Source: an uncultured Bacteroides sp. (lineage in GTDB: Bacteria; Bacteroidota; Bacteroidia; Bacteroidales; Bacteroidaceae). From it: 64,000 nt of DNA. How positions within the stretch are numbered: the first letter of the stretch is position 1; each line of letters starts with the position of its first letter. The position numbers were made by a program, and so were the translations under genes. The notes under the pieces are model-generated. The model saw only the letters and a program-made list of their open reading frames with translations, ran no database searches and was not told the origin of the DNA. This document shows, in pieces, positions 40,151 to 50,063 of the stretch. The stretch lies in the NCBI RefSeq assembly GCF_963677945.1, contig NZ_OY782578.1, positions 3,315,258-3,379,257 of the forward strand. Direction: 5' to 3'.

Positions 40151-40999
40151 ATGAAAAAACTACTATTGGCAGTGATGCTAACTGTAACAACAGCTCTCTT
40201 TGCTCAAAAACCAATAGAGTTGCCACTATGGCCAAATGGTGCACCAAACTCTAATGAGCTAAAAGGAACTGAACAGGAAAATGAGAAAAACCGCATAAGC
40301 AATGTAGTCTCTCCTACTATTACTATTTATAAAGCAAAAGATGGTAATGGTAAAGCCATCATTATGTGTCCCGGAGGTGGTTACGCTCGCTTAGCTATGG
40401 ATCACGAAGGACATGATATGGCTTCGTGGTTTAATGCTCAGGGAATAACATATATAGTTTTAAAGTATCGTATGCCCAATGGTCACAATGAAGTACCTAT
40501 CTCAGATGCTAAACAAGCTATTACAATTGTTCGCCAGCATGCTGCAGAATGGGGCATAGACACTCACAAAGTAGGAATTATGGGAGCTTCTGCCGGTGGT
40601 CATTTGGCTTCTACTTTAGCAACACATTTCACTGCTGAGACTCGTCCGGATTTTCAAATATTGCTTTATCCGGTTATTACAATGGATAAAACATACACTC
40701 ATGGAGGGTCGCGTGAAAATCTGATAGGAAAGAATCCAGGCAAAGAACTGGAAACATTATATTCAAATGAATTGCAAGTAACTCCCGAGACTCCTAAAGC
40801 ATTTATTGCTCTTTCAAATGATGATGGTGCGGTTCCTCCACAAAATGGAGTAAACTACTATCTTGCACTCTTAAAGAACAAAGTTTCTGCATCAATGCAT
40901 ATTTATCCTATTGGAGGTCATGGATGGGGATTCCGTGATAACTTCAAATACAAACGTCAGTGGACTGAAGAATTGGAAAAATGGCTTCGTGAGTTATAA
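40151..40999 (+). CDS. Secreted alpha/beta-hydrolase esterase (acetyl-xylan-esterase-like)
   Basis: 282 residues from ATG 40,151. The longer frame from 40,058 overlaps the transporter and has no signal peptide, while this start gives MKKLLLAVMLTVTTALFAQ. Core features are PGGGY (oxyanion region), GASAGG (Ser nucleophile), SNDDGAV (Asp) and GGHGWG (His). Proteins of this type are often listed as xylanase or acetylesterase in Bacteroides; hydrolysis of ester groups on plant glycans is likely. Co-transcribed with the peptide transporter. Confidence 0.85.
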   Translation: MKKLLLAVMLTVTTALFAQKPIELPLWPNGAPNSNELKGTEQENEKNRISNVVSPTITIYKAKDGNGKAIIMCPGGGYARLAMDHEGHDMASWFNAQGITYIVLKYRMPNGHNEVPISDAKQAITIVRQHAAEWGIDTHKVGIMGASAGGHLASTLATHFTAETRPDFQILLYPVITMDKTYTHGGSRENLIGKNPGKELETLYSNELQVTPETPKAFIALSNDDGAVPPQNGVNYYLALLKNKVSASMHIYPIGGHGWGFRDNFKYKRQWTEELEKWLREL

Positions 41000-41050
41000 A
41001 ACAAATAACTAACGTTTGATTTAATATCACAATCGGTATTTCTGCATAAT

Positions 41051-41090
41051 AATCACCAAAAGGATTTATTCTTTTTGGTGATTATTTTTT
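41051..41090 (+). terminator. Terminator of the transporter-esterase operon
   Basis: AATCACCAAAA pairs with TTTTGGTGATT across a short loop and runs into T6. Confidence 0.8.
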
Positions 41091-41099
41091 TCGAACTCT

Positions 41100-41129
41100 T
41101 TGTCATTCAAAACAAAAGCATTAACTTTG
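41100..41129 (+). promoter_or_regulatory. Promoter of rpsP
   Basis: TTG (41,100-41,102), 19-bp spacer and TAACTTTG (41,122-41,129) match the Bacteroides TTG-N19-TAnnTTTG pattern closely, as expected for a strongly expressed ribosomal gene. Confidence 0.8.
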
Positions 41130-41190
41130 CGCCCGCTAGTACGAGATACTAGCATTAATTCAAATCATTAATTAAAAAACATTATTTAAA

Positions 41191-41733
41191 ATGGCAACAA
41201 AGATCAGATTGCAAAGACGCGGTCGCAAGAGCTACGCGTTCTATCAGATTGTTATTGCGGACAGCAGAGCACCACGTGATGGTAAGTTTATTGAAAAAAT
41301 CGGTTCTTACAACCCTAACACCGATCCTGCAACAATAGATTTGGATTTCGACCGTGCATTATATTGGGTTCTTACAGGAGCTCAACCTACTGACACAGTT
41401 CGTAATATTCTTTCTCGTGAAGGAATTTACATGAAAAAGCACCTACTTGGTGGTGTTGCTAAGGGCGCATTTGGTGAAGCTGAAGCTGATGCTAAATTCG
41501 AAGCTTGGAAAGGCAACAAAGAAAACGGTCTTGCTGCATTGAAAGCAAAGAACGATGAAGCTGCTAAAGCTGACGCTAAAGCACGCTTTGATGCTGAAAA
41601 GAAAATCAATGAAGCAAAAGCTCAAGTATTAGCAGAAAAGAAAGCTGCAGAACTTGCTGCTGAAGCTGCCGCTGCTGCACCAGCCGCTGAAGAAGCTGCT
41701 CCTGCTGTAGAAGAAGCTCCTGCTGCTGAGTAA
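41191..41733 (+). CDS. rpsP: 30S ribosomal protein S16 with C-terminal extension
   Basis: 180 residues. The first ~85 are typical S16 ([42 protein letters not shown]). The remaining ~95 are a Lys/Ala/Glu-rich helical tail ending in repeated PAAEEAAP-type residues. Bacteroidetes S16 proteins are generally longer than the 80-90 aa of E. coli, so this is a lineage feature rather than an error. The encoded protein is part of the 30S platform region. Own promoter and terminator: a single-gene unit. Confidence 0.95.
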   Translation: MATKIRLQRRGRKSYAFYQIVIADSRAPRDGKFIEKIGSYNPNTDPATIDLDFDRALYWVLTGAQPTDTVRNILSREGIYMKKHLLGGVAKGAFGEAEADAKFEAWKGNKENGLAALKAKNDEAAKADAKARFDAEKKINEAKAQVLAEKKAAELAAEAAAAAPAAEEAAPAVEEAPAAE

Positions 41734-41766
41734 TCAGCCGACTTTATTTATTCGATAAAGCATTAA

Positions 41767-41808
41767 AAATCCCTCAGAAATATTAATTTCTGAGGGATTT
41801 TCTTTTTT
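41767..41808 (+). terminator. Terminator of rpsP
   Basis: A perfect 14-bp stem (AAATCCCTCAGAAA and complement, loop TATTAA) is followed by a T-rich run. Confidence 0.92.
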
Positions 41809-42063
41809 ATTTTAATTCATTCCTTATTACTAAACAAGCTTCTCATTCAATAATTCTCATTGAAAAGATGCGGCACATTAAAATTATTATTTCCACTATC
41901 TAACTTCAGAACAAATAGACACCATAAATGCTTCTAAAAAGCAACTATTTGCAACAATAAGAACCAAATGAAGCCTTTTTAAACCAAAATGAACGTATTT
42001 TCGTCTATATATTTCTATCATAAATATAACTTTGCATCAATTGATATTTATAAATTATGTGCT
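41809..42063 (+). promoter_or_regulatory. Upstream region of the GH105-DUF2264 gene
   Basis: No gene. TAACTTTG at 42,027-42,034 is a consensus -7 element, 30 bp before the chosen start. There is no TTG at the -33 position, so an activator may be needed. The rest shows no clear repeat. Confidence 0.5.
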
Positions 42064-44337
42064 ATGAATAAATTGTCTAAAATTGTATTACCATTAATTG
42101 CATTATCACTTGTCTCATTTACTAATAAACCAAATGAGCAGGAGGAAGTTATTAGAATAATCCATAAAGTAAACCATTACTGGCAAAGCCAAAATCCAGA
42201 ACATGGCCGTGCTTTTTGGGATAATGCAGTTTATCATACCGGAAATATGGAAGCTTATTTTCTTACCGGAACAGCAGCTTACAAAAATTATTCGGAAGCC
42301 TGGGCTCAAAAGAATGAATGGAAAGGTGCTAAGTCTGAAAAAAAAGCAGAATGGAAATTAACTTATGGAGAAAGTGAAAACTATGTATTATTTGGCGATT
42401 ATCAGGTTTGCTTTCAAACATATTGTGACCTTTATGCAACAGATCCCGATCCTAAAAAAATAGCCAGAGCAAGACAGGTAATGGAATATGAAATGAGCAC
42501 TGCCAGAAAAGATTATTGGTGGTGGGCAGATGGTCTTTATATGGTAATGCCAGTTATGACAAAATTATATAGAATAACCAATAATAAACAATATTTGGAT
42601 AAGCTATATGAATATACTCTTTATAGCGATTCATTAATGTATGATGAAAAAGAAGGACTTTACTATCGCGACGCTCGTTATGTATATCCAAAACATAAAA
42701 GTGGTAATGATAAAAAAGATTTCTGGGCACGTGGAGATGGCTGGGTTATAGCCGGACTAGCCAAAGTGCTGAAAGATTTACCAAAAGACTATAACCATCG
42801 CGATTTTTTCATTAGCAAATTCAAAAAAATGGCGTCTGCTTTAGCTGCATGTCAACAACCTGAAGGTTACTGGACACGTAGTTTATACGATGCAAGTTTT
42901 GCTCCGGGACCAGAAACCAGCGGAACTGCATTAATGACCTACGGATTGCTATGGGGTATTAATAACGGATATTTAGATAATGGCACGTATGGTCCTGTTT
43001 GCAAAAAGGCCTGGAATTATTTATCTAAAATAGCTATGCAATCGAGTGGAAAGATAGGATATGTTCAACCTATTGGTGACAGAGCAATTCCCGGACAAGT
43101 CGTTGATAAAAACTCTACCTCCAATTTCGGAGTCGGAGCATTCTTACTGGCTTCTTGTGAAATGGCTAGATATTTAGGAGTAAATCACGATCGTGAATAT
43201 TGGGCTAATACCTTATATAAAATAGCATCGCCTGTATTAAAAGCCATGAGTAATGGAAAGTTAAGTGAAGAAATGCAGGTTGAAGTCAGTCCAACATGGG
43301 ATGGAAGAGATAAACGAGTTACTTATATGGAGTGTTTCGGACGACTGATGGCTGGAGTTGCTCCATGGCTTTCACTGCCGGATGACAATACGACAGAAGG
43401 AAAACAACGAAAACAATTACGTGAATGGGCTTTAGATAGTTACAAACATGCTGTAGATCCTCAAAGTGCCGATTATCTTTTATGGAGAAAAGAGGGACAG
43501 CCATTGGTTGATGCTGCCTACGTGGCTCAAAGTTTTCTACGTGCCTACGATCAATTATGGCTACCATTGGATGAAACAACCAAGCAACGCTATATTGCAG
43601 AATTCCAACAGTTGCGCCGTGTAGATCCACCATACACAAACTGGTTATTATTCTCTTCTACTATTGAATGTTTTTTAGCCAAAGCAAATGCTCAGCCAGA
43701 TTATTATCGTATCCATTCTGCCCTTAGAAAAATAGAAGAATGGTATGTAGGCGATAGCTGGTATAGTGACGGAACAAGCTTTGCTTTCGATTATTATAAT
43801 AGTTACGTAATTCAACCTATGTATGTAGACTGCTTAAAAGTAATGCTCGATTTAAAAAAGAATAATATCACAACGACTCAGCAATACGAAGTAGCACTAA
43901 AGAGAATGCAGAAATACAGTCAGATACTTGAAAGATTGATTTCTCCGGAAGGTACCTACCCTGTTTTTGGACGTTCAATACCTTATCGCATGGGAGTATT
44001 TCAACCATTAGCACAATTGGCATGGAAAGAACAACTACCAGCAGAATTAAGCAACGGACAAGTTCGTGCAGCTCTCACAGCTGTTATGCATAACATGTTC
44101 GATTCCGGAAAGAATTTCAATGAAAAAGGATATCTCCGTATTGGCTTCACTCAAAGTCAACCCAATATTGCCGACTGGTATACAAACAATGGAAGTATGT
44201 ATATAACTTCAGTTGCTTTCTTACCTTTAGGCTTACCAGCTTCTCACCCTTTCTGGACAGATGCTCCTATGGATTGGACTTCTAAGCGTGCATGGAGCGG
44301 AAATGATTTTCCAAAAGATCATGCAATAAATTACTAA
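42064..44337 (+). CDS. GH105-type hydrolase fused to DUF2264
   Basis: 757 residues from ATG 42,064; the longer frame at 41,989 would lie over the -7 element. A signal or lipoprotein-like leader (MNKLSKIVLPLIALSLVSFT) is followed by a YteR-like alpha/alpha barrel to about residue 370 (NYVLFGDYQVCFQTYCDLY, DFWARGDGWVIAGLAK, PGPETSGTALMTYGLLWG). DUF2264 follows (YMECFGRLMAGVAPWLSLP, TNWLLFSSTIECFLA, FAFDYYNSYVIQPMYVDCLK). Likely removes unsaturated galacturonyl residues from rhamnogalacturonan. The fusion is known in Bacteroides. Confidence 0.85.
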   Translation: MNKLSKIVLPLIALSLVSFTNKPNEQEEVIRIIHKVNHYWQSQNPEHGRAFWDNAVYHTGNMEAYFLTGTAAYKNYSEAWAQKNEWKGAKSEKKAEWKLTYGESENYVLFGDYQVCFQTYCDLYATDPDPKKIARARQVMEYEMSTARKDYWWWADGLYMVMPVMTKLYRITNNKQYLDKLYEYTLYSDSLMYDEKEGLYYRDARYVYPKHKSGNDKKDFWARGDGWVIAGLAKVLKDLPKDYNHRDFFISKFKKMASALAACQQPEGYWTRSLYDASFAPGPETSGTALMTYGLLWGINNGYLDNGTYGPVCKKAWNYLSKIAMQSSGKIGYVQPIGDRAIPGQVVDKNSTSNFGVGAFLLASCEMARYLGVNHDREYWANTLYKIASPVLKAMSNGKLSEEMQVEVSPTWDGRDKRVTYMECFGRLMAGVAPWLSLPDDNTTEGKQRKQLREWALDSYKHAVDPQSADYLLWRKEGQPLVDAAYVAQSFLRAYDQLWLPLDETTKQRYIAEFQQLRRVDPPYTNWLLFSSTIECFLAKANAQPDYYRIHSALRKIEEWYVGDSWYSDGTSFAFDYYNSYVIQPMYVDCLKVMLDLKKNNITTTQQYEVALKRMQKYSQILERLISPEGTYPVFGRSIPYRMGVFQPLAQLAWKEQLPAELSNGQVRAALTAVMHNMFDSGKNFNEKGYLRIGFTQSQPNIADWYTNNGSMYITSVAFLPLGLPASHPFWTDAPMDWTSKRAWSGNDFPKDHAINY

Positions 44338-44388
44338 AGACTTCGAAACACTATCACTAATCCTAAATAGGTTAATCTAAATAATATC

Positions 44389-44436
44389 GGGGAACTGCGT
44401 TGAAATAATTCAAACACAGTTCCCTGATCTGTTTTT
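44389..44436 (+). terminator. Terminator of the GH105-DUF2264 gene
   Basis: GGGAACTG / CAGTTCCC arms with a 19-nt loop, then TGATCTG and a T5 run. Confidence 0.6.
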
Positions 44437-44468
44437 AGCCTATATATCATTATATAATGGCAAGCTAT

Positions 44469-44543
44469 TATTCACCAACAATCAAAATCCATTGGCCAAT
44501 GGATAAGATTAATAGGCCAATAAATATTAAATATTGGTGAATA
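44469..44543. repeat. Nested palindromes, non-coding
   Basis: A 14-bp perfect palindrome CCATTGGCCAATGG (44,489-44,502) lies inside outer arms TATTCACCAA (44,469) and TTGGTGAATA (44,534). No gene is involved. It could be a protein-binding site or an extrudable hairpin. Confidence 0.5.
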
Positions 44544-44657
44544 GTTAATATCAAGCCGGCTTAGGAATAAGAATAATATTTTAAATTAGTTCTAGTAATA
44601 ACCACAGAAACTGTAAACTCAATCCAGGAAAGGTCATTTCCAAACAATCTATATATG

Positions 44658-44698
44658 CAAACTCCCGCCTGCTATTTTTGAAAGCCGGCGGGAGTTTG
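44658..44698. repeat. Hairpin CAAACTCCCGCC / GGCGGGAGTTTG
   Basis: A 12-bp perfect stem with a 17-nt loop in a non-coding stretch. A 60-codon minus-strand frame covers it but has no family resemblance and is not called a gene. Confidence 0.5.
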
Positions 44699-44782
44699 TT
44701 CAACATCCGGTTACGTTTTAAAAAAGACAGGCGGGATGTTTTGACGTTGTATTTCTGCACCATCTTATTGAAAAAATAAATC

Positions 44783-45102
44783 CATCCCTCACTCCCTCAC
44801 TTTTTCTTGTAATATATTTAAATATAGCATATTAACAAGTGATGGTAGCGTTTTGAACTATCACCAAGCCCTCACTTTTTGGGCCATCCATCACCTTTTT
44901 GAGTAATTTTTATCCAAATACAATCAAACTTAAACTGATATTATTGCTCAAAACAAATAAAGCCAGAATTTTGCTGATTGTGCTCAAAAAGGTGAGGGTT
45001 CATGCATTTTGTGAGGGTTTGGTGATGGTAGAAATCAATCCATCACTTTGTAATCAATTGCTATTTAATTGGTTAGATAAAAAAGTGAGGGAGTGAGGGA
45101 TG
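44783..45102. repeat. ~320-bp imperfect palindrome (MITE-like element)
   Basis: The outer arms are a perfect 23-bp inverted repeat (44,783-44,805 and 45,080-45,102, CCCTCACTCCCTCAC type). Further inside, CTATCACCAAGCCCTCAC pairs imperfectly with the complement of GTGAGGGTTTGGTGATGGTAG near 45,012-45,030. CATCACCTTTTTGAG pairs with CTCAAAAAGGTGAGG. No transposase or clear gene is inside. A folded structure, a non-autonomous element or an abandoned regulatory repeat are possible. Confidence 0.6.
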
Positions 45103-45184
45103 AAATTGTTTTTTATTGAATGGTGCAGAAAAAAATGCCATCCCTATTTCTAAGGATGGCACTCTGATACGAATTAGTAAATTC

Positions 45185-47113
45185 TTATAATGTTTTCAAA
45201 GAATTTGCCACATATTCAAACTTACCAGTACCTGTTACTTTATATACTATAGTATAATTTGGTGCTGTAATAGAACTTCCAGTATAAACTCCAAAATTAA
45301 TAGTATATGTTACATTTACACCGGCAACTGTAGTTGCAGTTGGATAAGTTGCTTCCAGAGCAGGGATAAATGCTGCAGGCAAACGTTTAAACATTTCTGT
45401 TTTCAGCTGATCATCTGTCATACTAGAATATGCAGTTGCATTCTGAGCTTTCCATGCAGATGGACGGAAATCAAAGTTATTGTTATATGCTGAGCTACCA
45501 TAATAATATTCATTATTACCATAACTTGTTGTATAACCTGTACCTTTAACTGTTACGCCTGCAGGTTGATCTATCTTAGTCCAAACATAATCAGTTATTT
45601 TTTGGTAGAATGCAGTTACATCAGCAAAACCTTTAGCTGGTTTTAAATTTAATACCACACTTGGATCATATACCCATTTTCCGTTAGTATAAACAAACTG
45701 ATCTGTAAATTGCTCTACATTGTCATTCTTAACCCAGCTTCCAGCGGTGAAAACATATTCATCGGTACGTAATCCTGTAGCTGATCCTGTGTAATACTTA
45801 TAAACCACTGCCATTGTGTTTCCTTCCTGAGCATATGGATATTTCAATTTCAGGAATTGAGGAATATAATTATCAGCAGGCATTGTTGAACTAAAGTTAT
45901 CATATTTGCTACCCATTGTTGCAAAGTCAGCCTTTGTAAGGAAGTAACCATTGCCTGTATAAGTAACCCATTTTGTTCCATTGAAAGTATACAATGCACC
46001 ATTAGTAGTATAAGAACCTCCAGCTAATGCAACAGAAACATTATCAACCTGAACGGTTGTAGTTGCTCCTGTTGAACTATCACCATTATAACGGAAAGCT
46101 ATGTTTACTTTCTTTCCTACATATTTAGAAAGAAGTAATTCTCCAACCTTACCTAAAGTTCCATAGGTACCTGTTGGAACAGGAATAGTAAAACTAGATG
46201 TTACATCATCCCATGTTGCAGCTGCGATATCACTAGCAGTAGTACCAGCAAGATTTGAAGAAATAAGAACTTTAAGCGTTCCACCTTCAGCTTTATAATT
46301 ACCCAAACAAGCATCAAAAGAGAAAACCTGACCAGTTGTGACTGTTAATGAAGGAGAAATCATGTACATTTCAAGAGCACCAGCAGCATGGTTATATGCA
46401 GTTGCCTGAATATATTTGTTACTGCTAAAAGTCTTTTCACTCCAGCTATATGTTCCAACTGTTGTTACATTTGCCCAACCTGCTATTGAAGCAACATTAC
46501 CTACAGTACCAGCTTCAAAATCTTCACTTAAAGCACTTTGAATAGTAGGTTCACTTGCTGATTCATTATAGTTTACAGCAACAATATCACCACTAACAGC
46601 ACTAGGATAAGTAGATGCCAAAATAGCAGGAAGATTTGTTGATGCAGGCTTTGCAGGAGTAAAGAAGTTCACAGATGAATTTGCTCCCCAAATAGTTTTA
46701 TAATTTGCTGCAGAAACTGAATAGTTTGGAGCAACACTTAATTTTGCTACATAATCAGGAAGATTAACACTTTTCTTATAAGTAACCTTTATAGAAGCAC
46801 CATCACTAGCAGAATACCACTTAGATGCAAGAAACGCAGGAACATAATCAGCTGCCGGAATAGCAGCAGATAAACATTGATTGGTTTTTATTGCAGCTAA
46901 AGCAGAAGATACATTATTAGTTGTGGCAAGGGTTTTATTAGCTGCTAACGTAGAAATACTAGCGTAATCATCACCTGTCAGGGTATATTCCAATGCTAAT
47001 TTATTAGTAGGTGTAACCAGATCATCCAGTCCATCAAAATATTTATCATTATAATCACAACTTGATAATAACGACAATGCACCTACAAAACTTAATATTA
47101 TATACTTTTTCAT
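45185..47113 (-). CDS. Surface lipoprotein with beta-sandwich (choice-of-anchor-like) domain
   Basis: 642 residues with a lipoprotein signal (LLSSCDYND, Cys19). An internal domain of about 205-370 has DFEAGTVGNVASIAGWANVTT, MISPSLTVTTGQVFSFDACLG, KVNIAFRYNGDSSTGATTTVQVDNVSV: a choice-of-anchor J-like or CBM-like sandwich. Repeated PADYVPAFLASKW/PADNYIPQFLKLKYP segments suggest internal duplication. It follows the TonB receptor by 22 bp on the same transcript and is likely its surface partner for an uncertain ligand. Confidence 0.75.
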   Translation of the reverse strand: MKKYIILSFVGALSLLSSCDYNDKYFDGLDDLVTPTNKLALEYTLTGDDYASISTLAANKTLATTNNVSSALAAIKTNQCLSAAIPAADYVPAFLASKWYSASDGASIKVTYKKSVNLPDYVAKLSVAPNYSVSAANYKTIWGANSSVNFFTPAKPASTNLPAILASTYPSAVSGDIVAVNYNESASEPTIQSALSEDFEAGTVGNVASIAGWANVTTVGTYSWSEKTFSSNKYIQATAYNHAAGALEMYMISPSLTVTTGQVFSFDACLGNYKAEGGTLKVLISSNLAGTTASDIAAATWDDVTSSFTIPVPTGTYGTLGKVGELLLSKYVGKKVNIAFRYNGDSSTGATTTVQVDNVSVALAGGSYTTNGALYTFNGTKWVTYTGNGYFLTKADFATMGSKYDNFSSTMPADNYIPQFLKLKYPYAQEGNTMAVVYKYYTGSATGLRTDEYVFTAGSWVKNDNVEQFTDQFVYTNGKWVYDPSVVLNLKPAKGFADVTAFYQKITDYVWTKIDQPAGVTVKGTGYTTSYGNNEYYYGSSAYNNNFDFRPSAWKAQNATAYSSMTDDQLKTEMFKRLPAAFIPALEATYPTATTVAGVNVTYTINFGVYTGSSITAPNYTIVYKVTGTGKFEYVANSLKTL

Positions 47114-47135
47114 AATTAATTATCTCTATAATGGA

Positions 47136-49862
47136 TTAAAAGTTAAGTTTAAGTCTTATTGAGTATGTACGACCAAATCCATAAAATACACGATATGCAG
47201 ATTGCCAGTTATGACCACCACCATCAAATGCATCAGCAATATATTCCTGGTTGAATAAGTTCTCAACATTACCGTATAAAACAGCTTTTACACTTCCAAT
47301 TGGGAATGAATAGCTAGCATTCAAGTCAACTAGATTAGCTGCAGGGATACGCCATGGGCTACCAAATGTTTTTTCACCATTCATTATAATATCATTTGAT
47401 GCCAATGCAAAATCTGCATAATTACGTGCAAATAAGCTATAATCTGCTCCTACACGGAAATTATTGCTAAGTCTGAATTTAGCCCCTAAAGCAGCTGTTG
47501 TCTGAGCAGATCCACCAACCTTAACTCCTTTTTGATAAACTGTCATTTTTGCGTGATCAGCAGCCTGAATACCTGATGCAATCTTTGGAGTAATACCATC
47601 TGCTTCATATTCACCTGTCAATGGCTGACCAGCTGAGTTATAGAAATAACCGGTAGCATTGCTGTTCCATCTCCAGTTTCCTATTGAAAACATACCAGTA
47701 ATATCTAACCAATAGTATGGATGAGCTGCAAGATCAACTTCAATACCTTGGTGAAGAGCATCTACTCCAGACATATTGATTTGAGCACGGTCGCCGTCCT
47801 TCAAAGTAAGAGTTCTGGTTGTAGTTTTATCCATCCATGAAGTACTATATGCATTAATATTTGCAGAGAAATATTTAGAACGATAACCGTATCCTAATTC
47901 AACAGAAAATATTTTTTCATTAATAGCATCCGGATTAGTAGCATTACTTACAGTTGATGAAAGGAATGCACCACCAGAGAAGAAAGGTGCACGAGATATA
48001 TAGCCAATATTAGCAAATACATTATGATTTTCAGTCAAGTTATAGTTAGCACCACCTTTAACTGTAAAACCAATAAAATTTAATGTTTCTGATTTTGCAT
48101 GTTTATCATCATAATAGAAATGGTCTTTTCTCCAATAACCAGTGTTTGAAACTGATCCTGCAATAAATGAGCTTAATTTATCTTTATTGTACTCAATTTG
48201 TCCAAATACACCTTCTTGCATTACATAACCATTATAGTCGCGATAAACCACATCGCCAACTTTTAATTTTTTGTTTGTAAAATCTGTACCTAATGCAACA
48301 GCACTATTATTTTCAGCTTTTACATCCTTACGATAGCGGTCAATATAAAAATCACCACCATAAAGATCAATAAGTTCGTTAGTATGCTGTCCTACATAAT
48401 ATCTCAAGTCAAGCCCAACATAATAATTAATCTCTTTAGTTAAAGAAGATGTAAATGTAGAAAGTAATCCGTACCAGTTATGATTATTGATTGATTTAGA
48501 CATTGCCATTTGAGAGCCATTTTGACTAGCTTCATTTATAGCATAAATCTGATCATAAGCAAATGTACCATCAGAATTACGATAAGTTGTATTTAAAACG
48601 CCGTCAGATGATCCATACCATGTATTAGACAAGGCACTTGTATAACCTTGACCGCTATAACCGCTACCTCTACCAATAGAAGTATAAAGAGTAGTACTTA
48701 AGCTAGTCTTTTCATTAACCTGCCATAAATGATTTAAAGAAATCTGAGGTTTGTGATATTCATTATGAGCAGAAGTTTTGCGTTCGCCATTTTTTCCATA
48801 TCCAAAAGTTGCATTATACTTATAAGGACTGTCACCTTTCATATAATTTTTAACCTGCTGCCATCCTTCAATTGTCAAACCATCATAGTTACTTCTTTGG
48901 TTATGCCATTGAGGTGCCCCAAAAGCAGTTAAAGAAATTTGATGATTATCATTTATTCTCTTAGCTATATTAACGAAATAGTTGTAGGCCTCAAATTCTG
49001 TACCTTGTATATAACCATCTCCCCAGCTTTTGCCTCCAAGAAGAGTCATAGCCCATCCATCTTTGGTTAGACCAGAAGAAACATTGAATAAAAGTTTGTT
49101 ATAACCATCGTTACCCATTGCATAAGAAACAGATCCACCTTTCTTTGCATCAATAGTACGAGTTACAATGTTAATAGATCCACCCACAGAAGGAGCAGAA
49201 ACTTTAGAAGCACCAAGACCTCTTTGTGTCTGCATAGATCTTGTAACATCAGAAAGACCAGCCCAGTTACTCCAGTAAAGACCACCCCATTCCATATCGT
49301 TCATTGGAATACCATTTACCATAACAGCAACGTTGGCAGACTGGAAACCACGCATATTAATTTTTGAATCACCATATCCACCACCATTTTTAGTAGCATA
49401 AACGCCAGGAGTAGATTTCAATATTTCAGGAAATTCCTGTGTTCCTAACTTTTCTTCGATAAATACCGGATCAATTGTTGATACCGCTACTGGAGTTTTA
49501 CGCTGAATAGCGATGGAAGAAGTAATTGTAACATCGGATAAAGCTACAGCATCCGGTTCCATTTTAATTGTACCTAAATCAGCTGTACCTTTTTTTGAAA
49601 CTTTCATTTTTTGGTCTTTGTAACCAATGTACTTAAAGATTAAAGTACCAGTTCCTGATTTTACCGACAAAGTAAAAGAACCATCCAGATCTGTAACAGC
49701 ACCTTGGGAAGTACCTTCAACCGTTACAGATGCGCCAATTAATCCTTCATTAGTCTCCGCATCCACCAACTTACCCTTAACAACAGTTTGAGCGACTGCA
49801 GCTACAGTGCAAAAAGTTGTAAGCAAAGTTACCAATAGAAAATGAACAAAATGTTTTCTCAT
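47136..49862 (-). CDS. TonB-dependent outer membrane receptor
   Basis: 908 residues. Signal peptide to about 25 (CTVAAVAQ). A carboxypeptidase-regulatory-like domain follows (VVKGKLVDAETNEGLIGASVTVEGTSQGAVTDLDGSFTL). The plug has NMRGFQSANVAVMVNGIPMND near 170-190. The 22-strand barrel ends with a C-terminal FGRTYSIRLKLNF, typical of outer-membrane insertion. Shorter than typical SusC (~1000 aa) and lacking an SusD neighbour; the partner here is a different lipoprotein. Imports a large ligand such as a peptide, metal complex or oligosaccharide. Confidence 0.9.
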   Translation of the reverse strand: MRKHFVHFLLVTLLTTFCTVAAVAQTVVKGKLVDAETNEGLIGASVTVEGTSQGAVTDLDGSFTLSVKSGTGTLIFKYIGYKDQKMKVSKKGTADLGTIKMEPDAVALSDVTITSSIAIQRKTPVAVSTIDPVFIEEKLGTQEFPEILKSTPGVYATKNGGGYGDSKINMRGFQSANVAVMVNGIPMNDMEWGGLYWSNWAGLSDVTRSMQTQRGLGASKVSAPSVGGSINIVTRTIDAKKGGSVSYAMGNDGYNKLLFNVSSGLTKDGWAMTLLGGKSWGDGYIQGTEFEAYNYFVNIAKRINDNHQISLTAFGAPQWHNQRSNYDGLTIEGWQQVKNYMKGDSPYKYNATFGYGKNGERKTSAHNEYHKPQISLNHLWQVNEKTSLSTTLYTSIGRGSGYSGQGYTSALSNTWYGSSDGVLNTTYRNSDGTFAYDQIYAINEASQNGSQMAMSKSINNHNWYGLLSTFTSSLTKEINYYVGLDLRYYVGQHTNELIDLYGGDFYIDRYRKDVKAENNSAVALGTDFTNKKLKVGDVVYRDYNGYVMQEGVFGQIEYNKDKLSSFIAGSVSNTGYWRKDHFYYDDKHAKSETLNFIGFTVKGGANYNLTENHNVFANIGYISRAPFFSGGAFLSSTVSNATNPDAINEKIFSVELGYGYRSKYFSANINAYSTSWMDKTTTRTLTLKDGDRAQINMSGVDALHQGIEVDLAAHPYYWLDITGMFSIGNWRWNSNATGYFYNSAGQPLTGEYEADGITPKIASGIQAADHAKMTVYQKGVKVGGSAQTTAALGAKFRLSNNFRVGADYSLFARNYADFALASNDIIMNGEKTFGSPWRIPAANLVDLNASYSFPIGSVKAVLYGNVENLFNQEYIADAFDGGGHNWQSAYRVFYGFGRTYSIRLKLNF

Positions 49863-50011
49863 AATTCTGCTTGTTAATTATATGATTAAAATGAAAATAT
49901 TTAACGCTATAAATTTCAAGGAACAAATATAATTAATAAAAATTACATTAATATTACATTCTGTACCATTTTTTTATATTTAGAAAGCAATATTAAATTT
50001 ATAAGCAAAAG

Positions 50012-50041
50012 AAAAGCTTCGAAACTAATTTCGAAGCTTTT
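50012..50041 (-). terminator. Terminator of ettA
   Basis: A 13-bp perfect stem (AAAAGCTTCGAAA with its complement, loop of 4) is followed by T-rich sequence on the minus strand, 23 bp after the ettA stop. Confidence 0.75.
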
Positions 50042-50063
50042 CGTCCTGATTTATAAAATAATA

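Noticed and set aside
44581-44763. 60-codon minus-strand gene
   Set aside because: It runs across a perfect hairpin, has no family likeness and no promoter.
45185-49862. Classical SusC/SusD pair
   Set aside because: The receptor is short for SusC and the lipoprotein has no SusD-like TPR helices; it is beta-rich.
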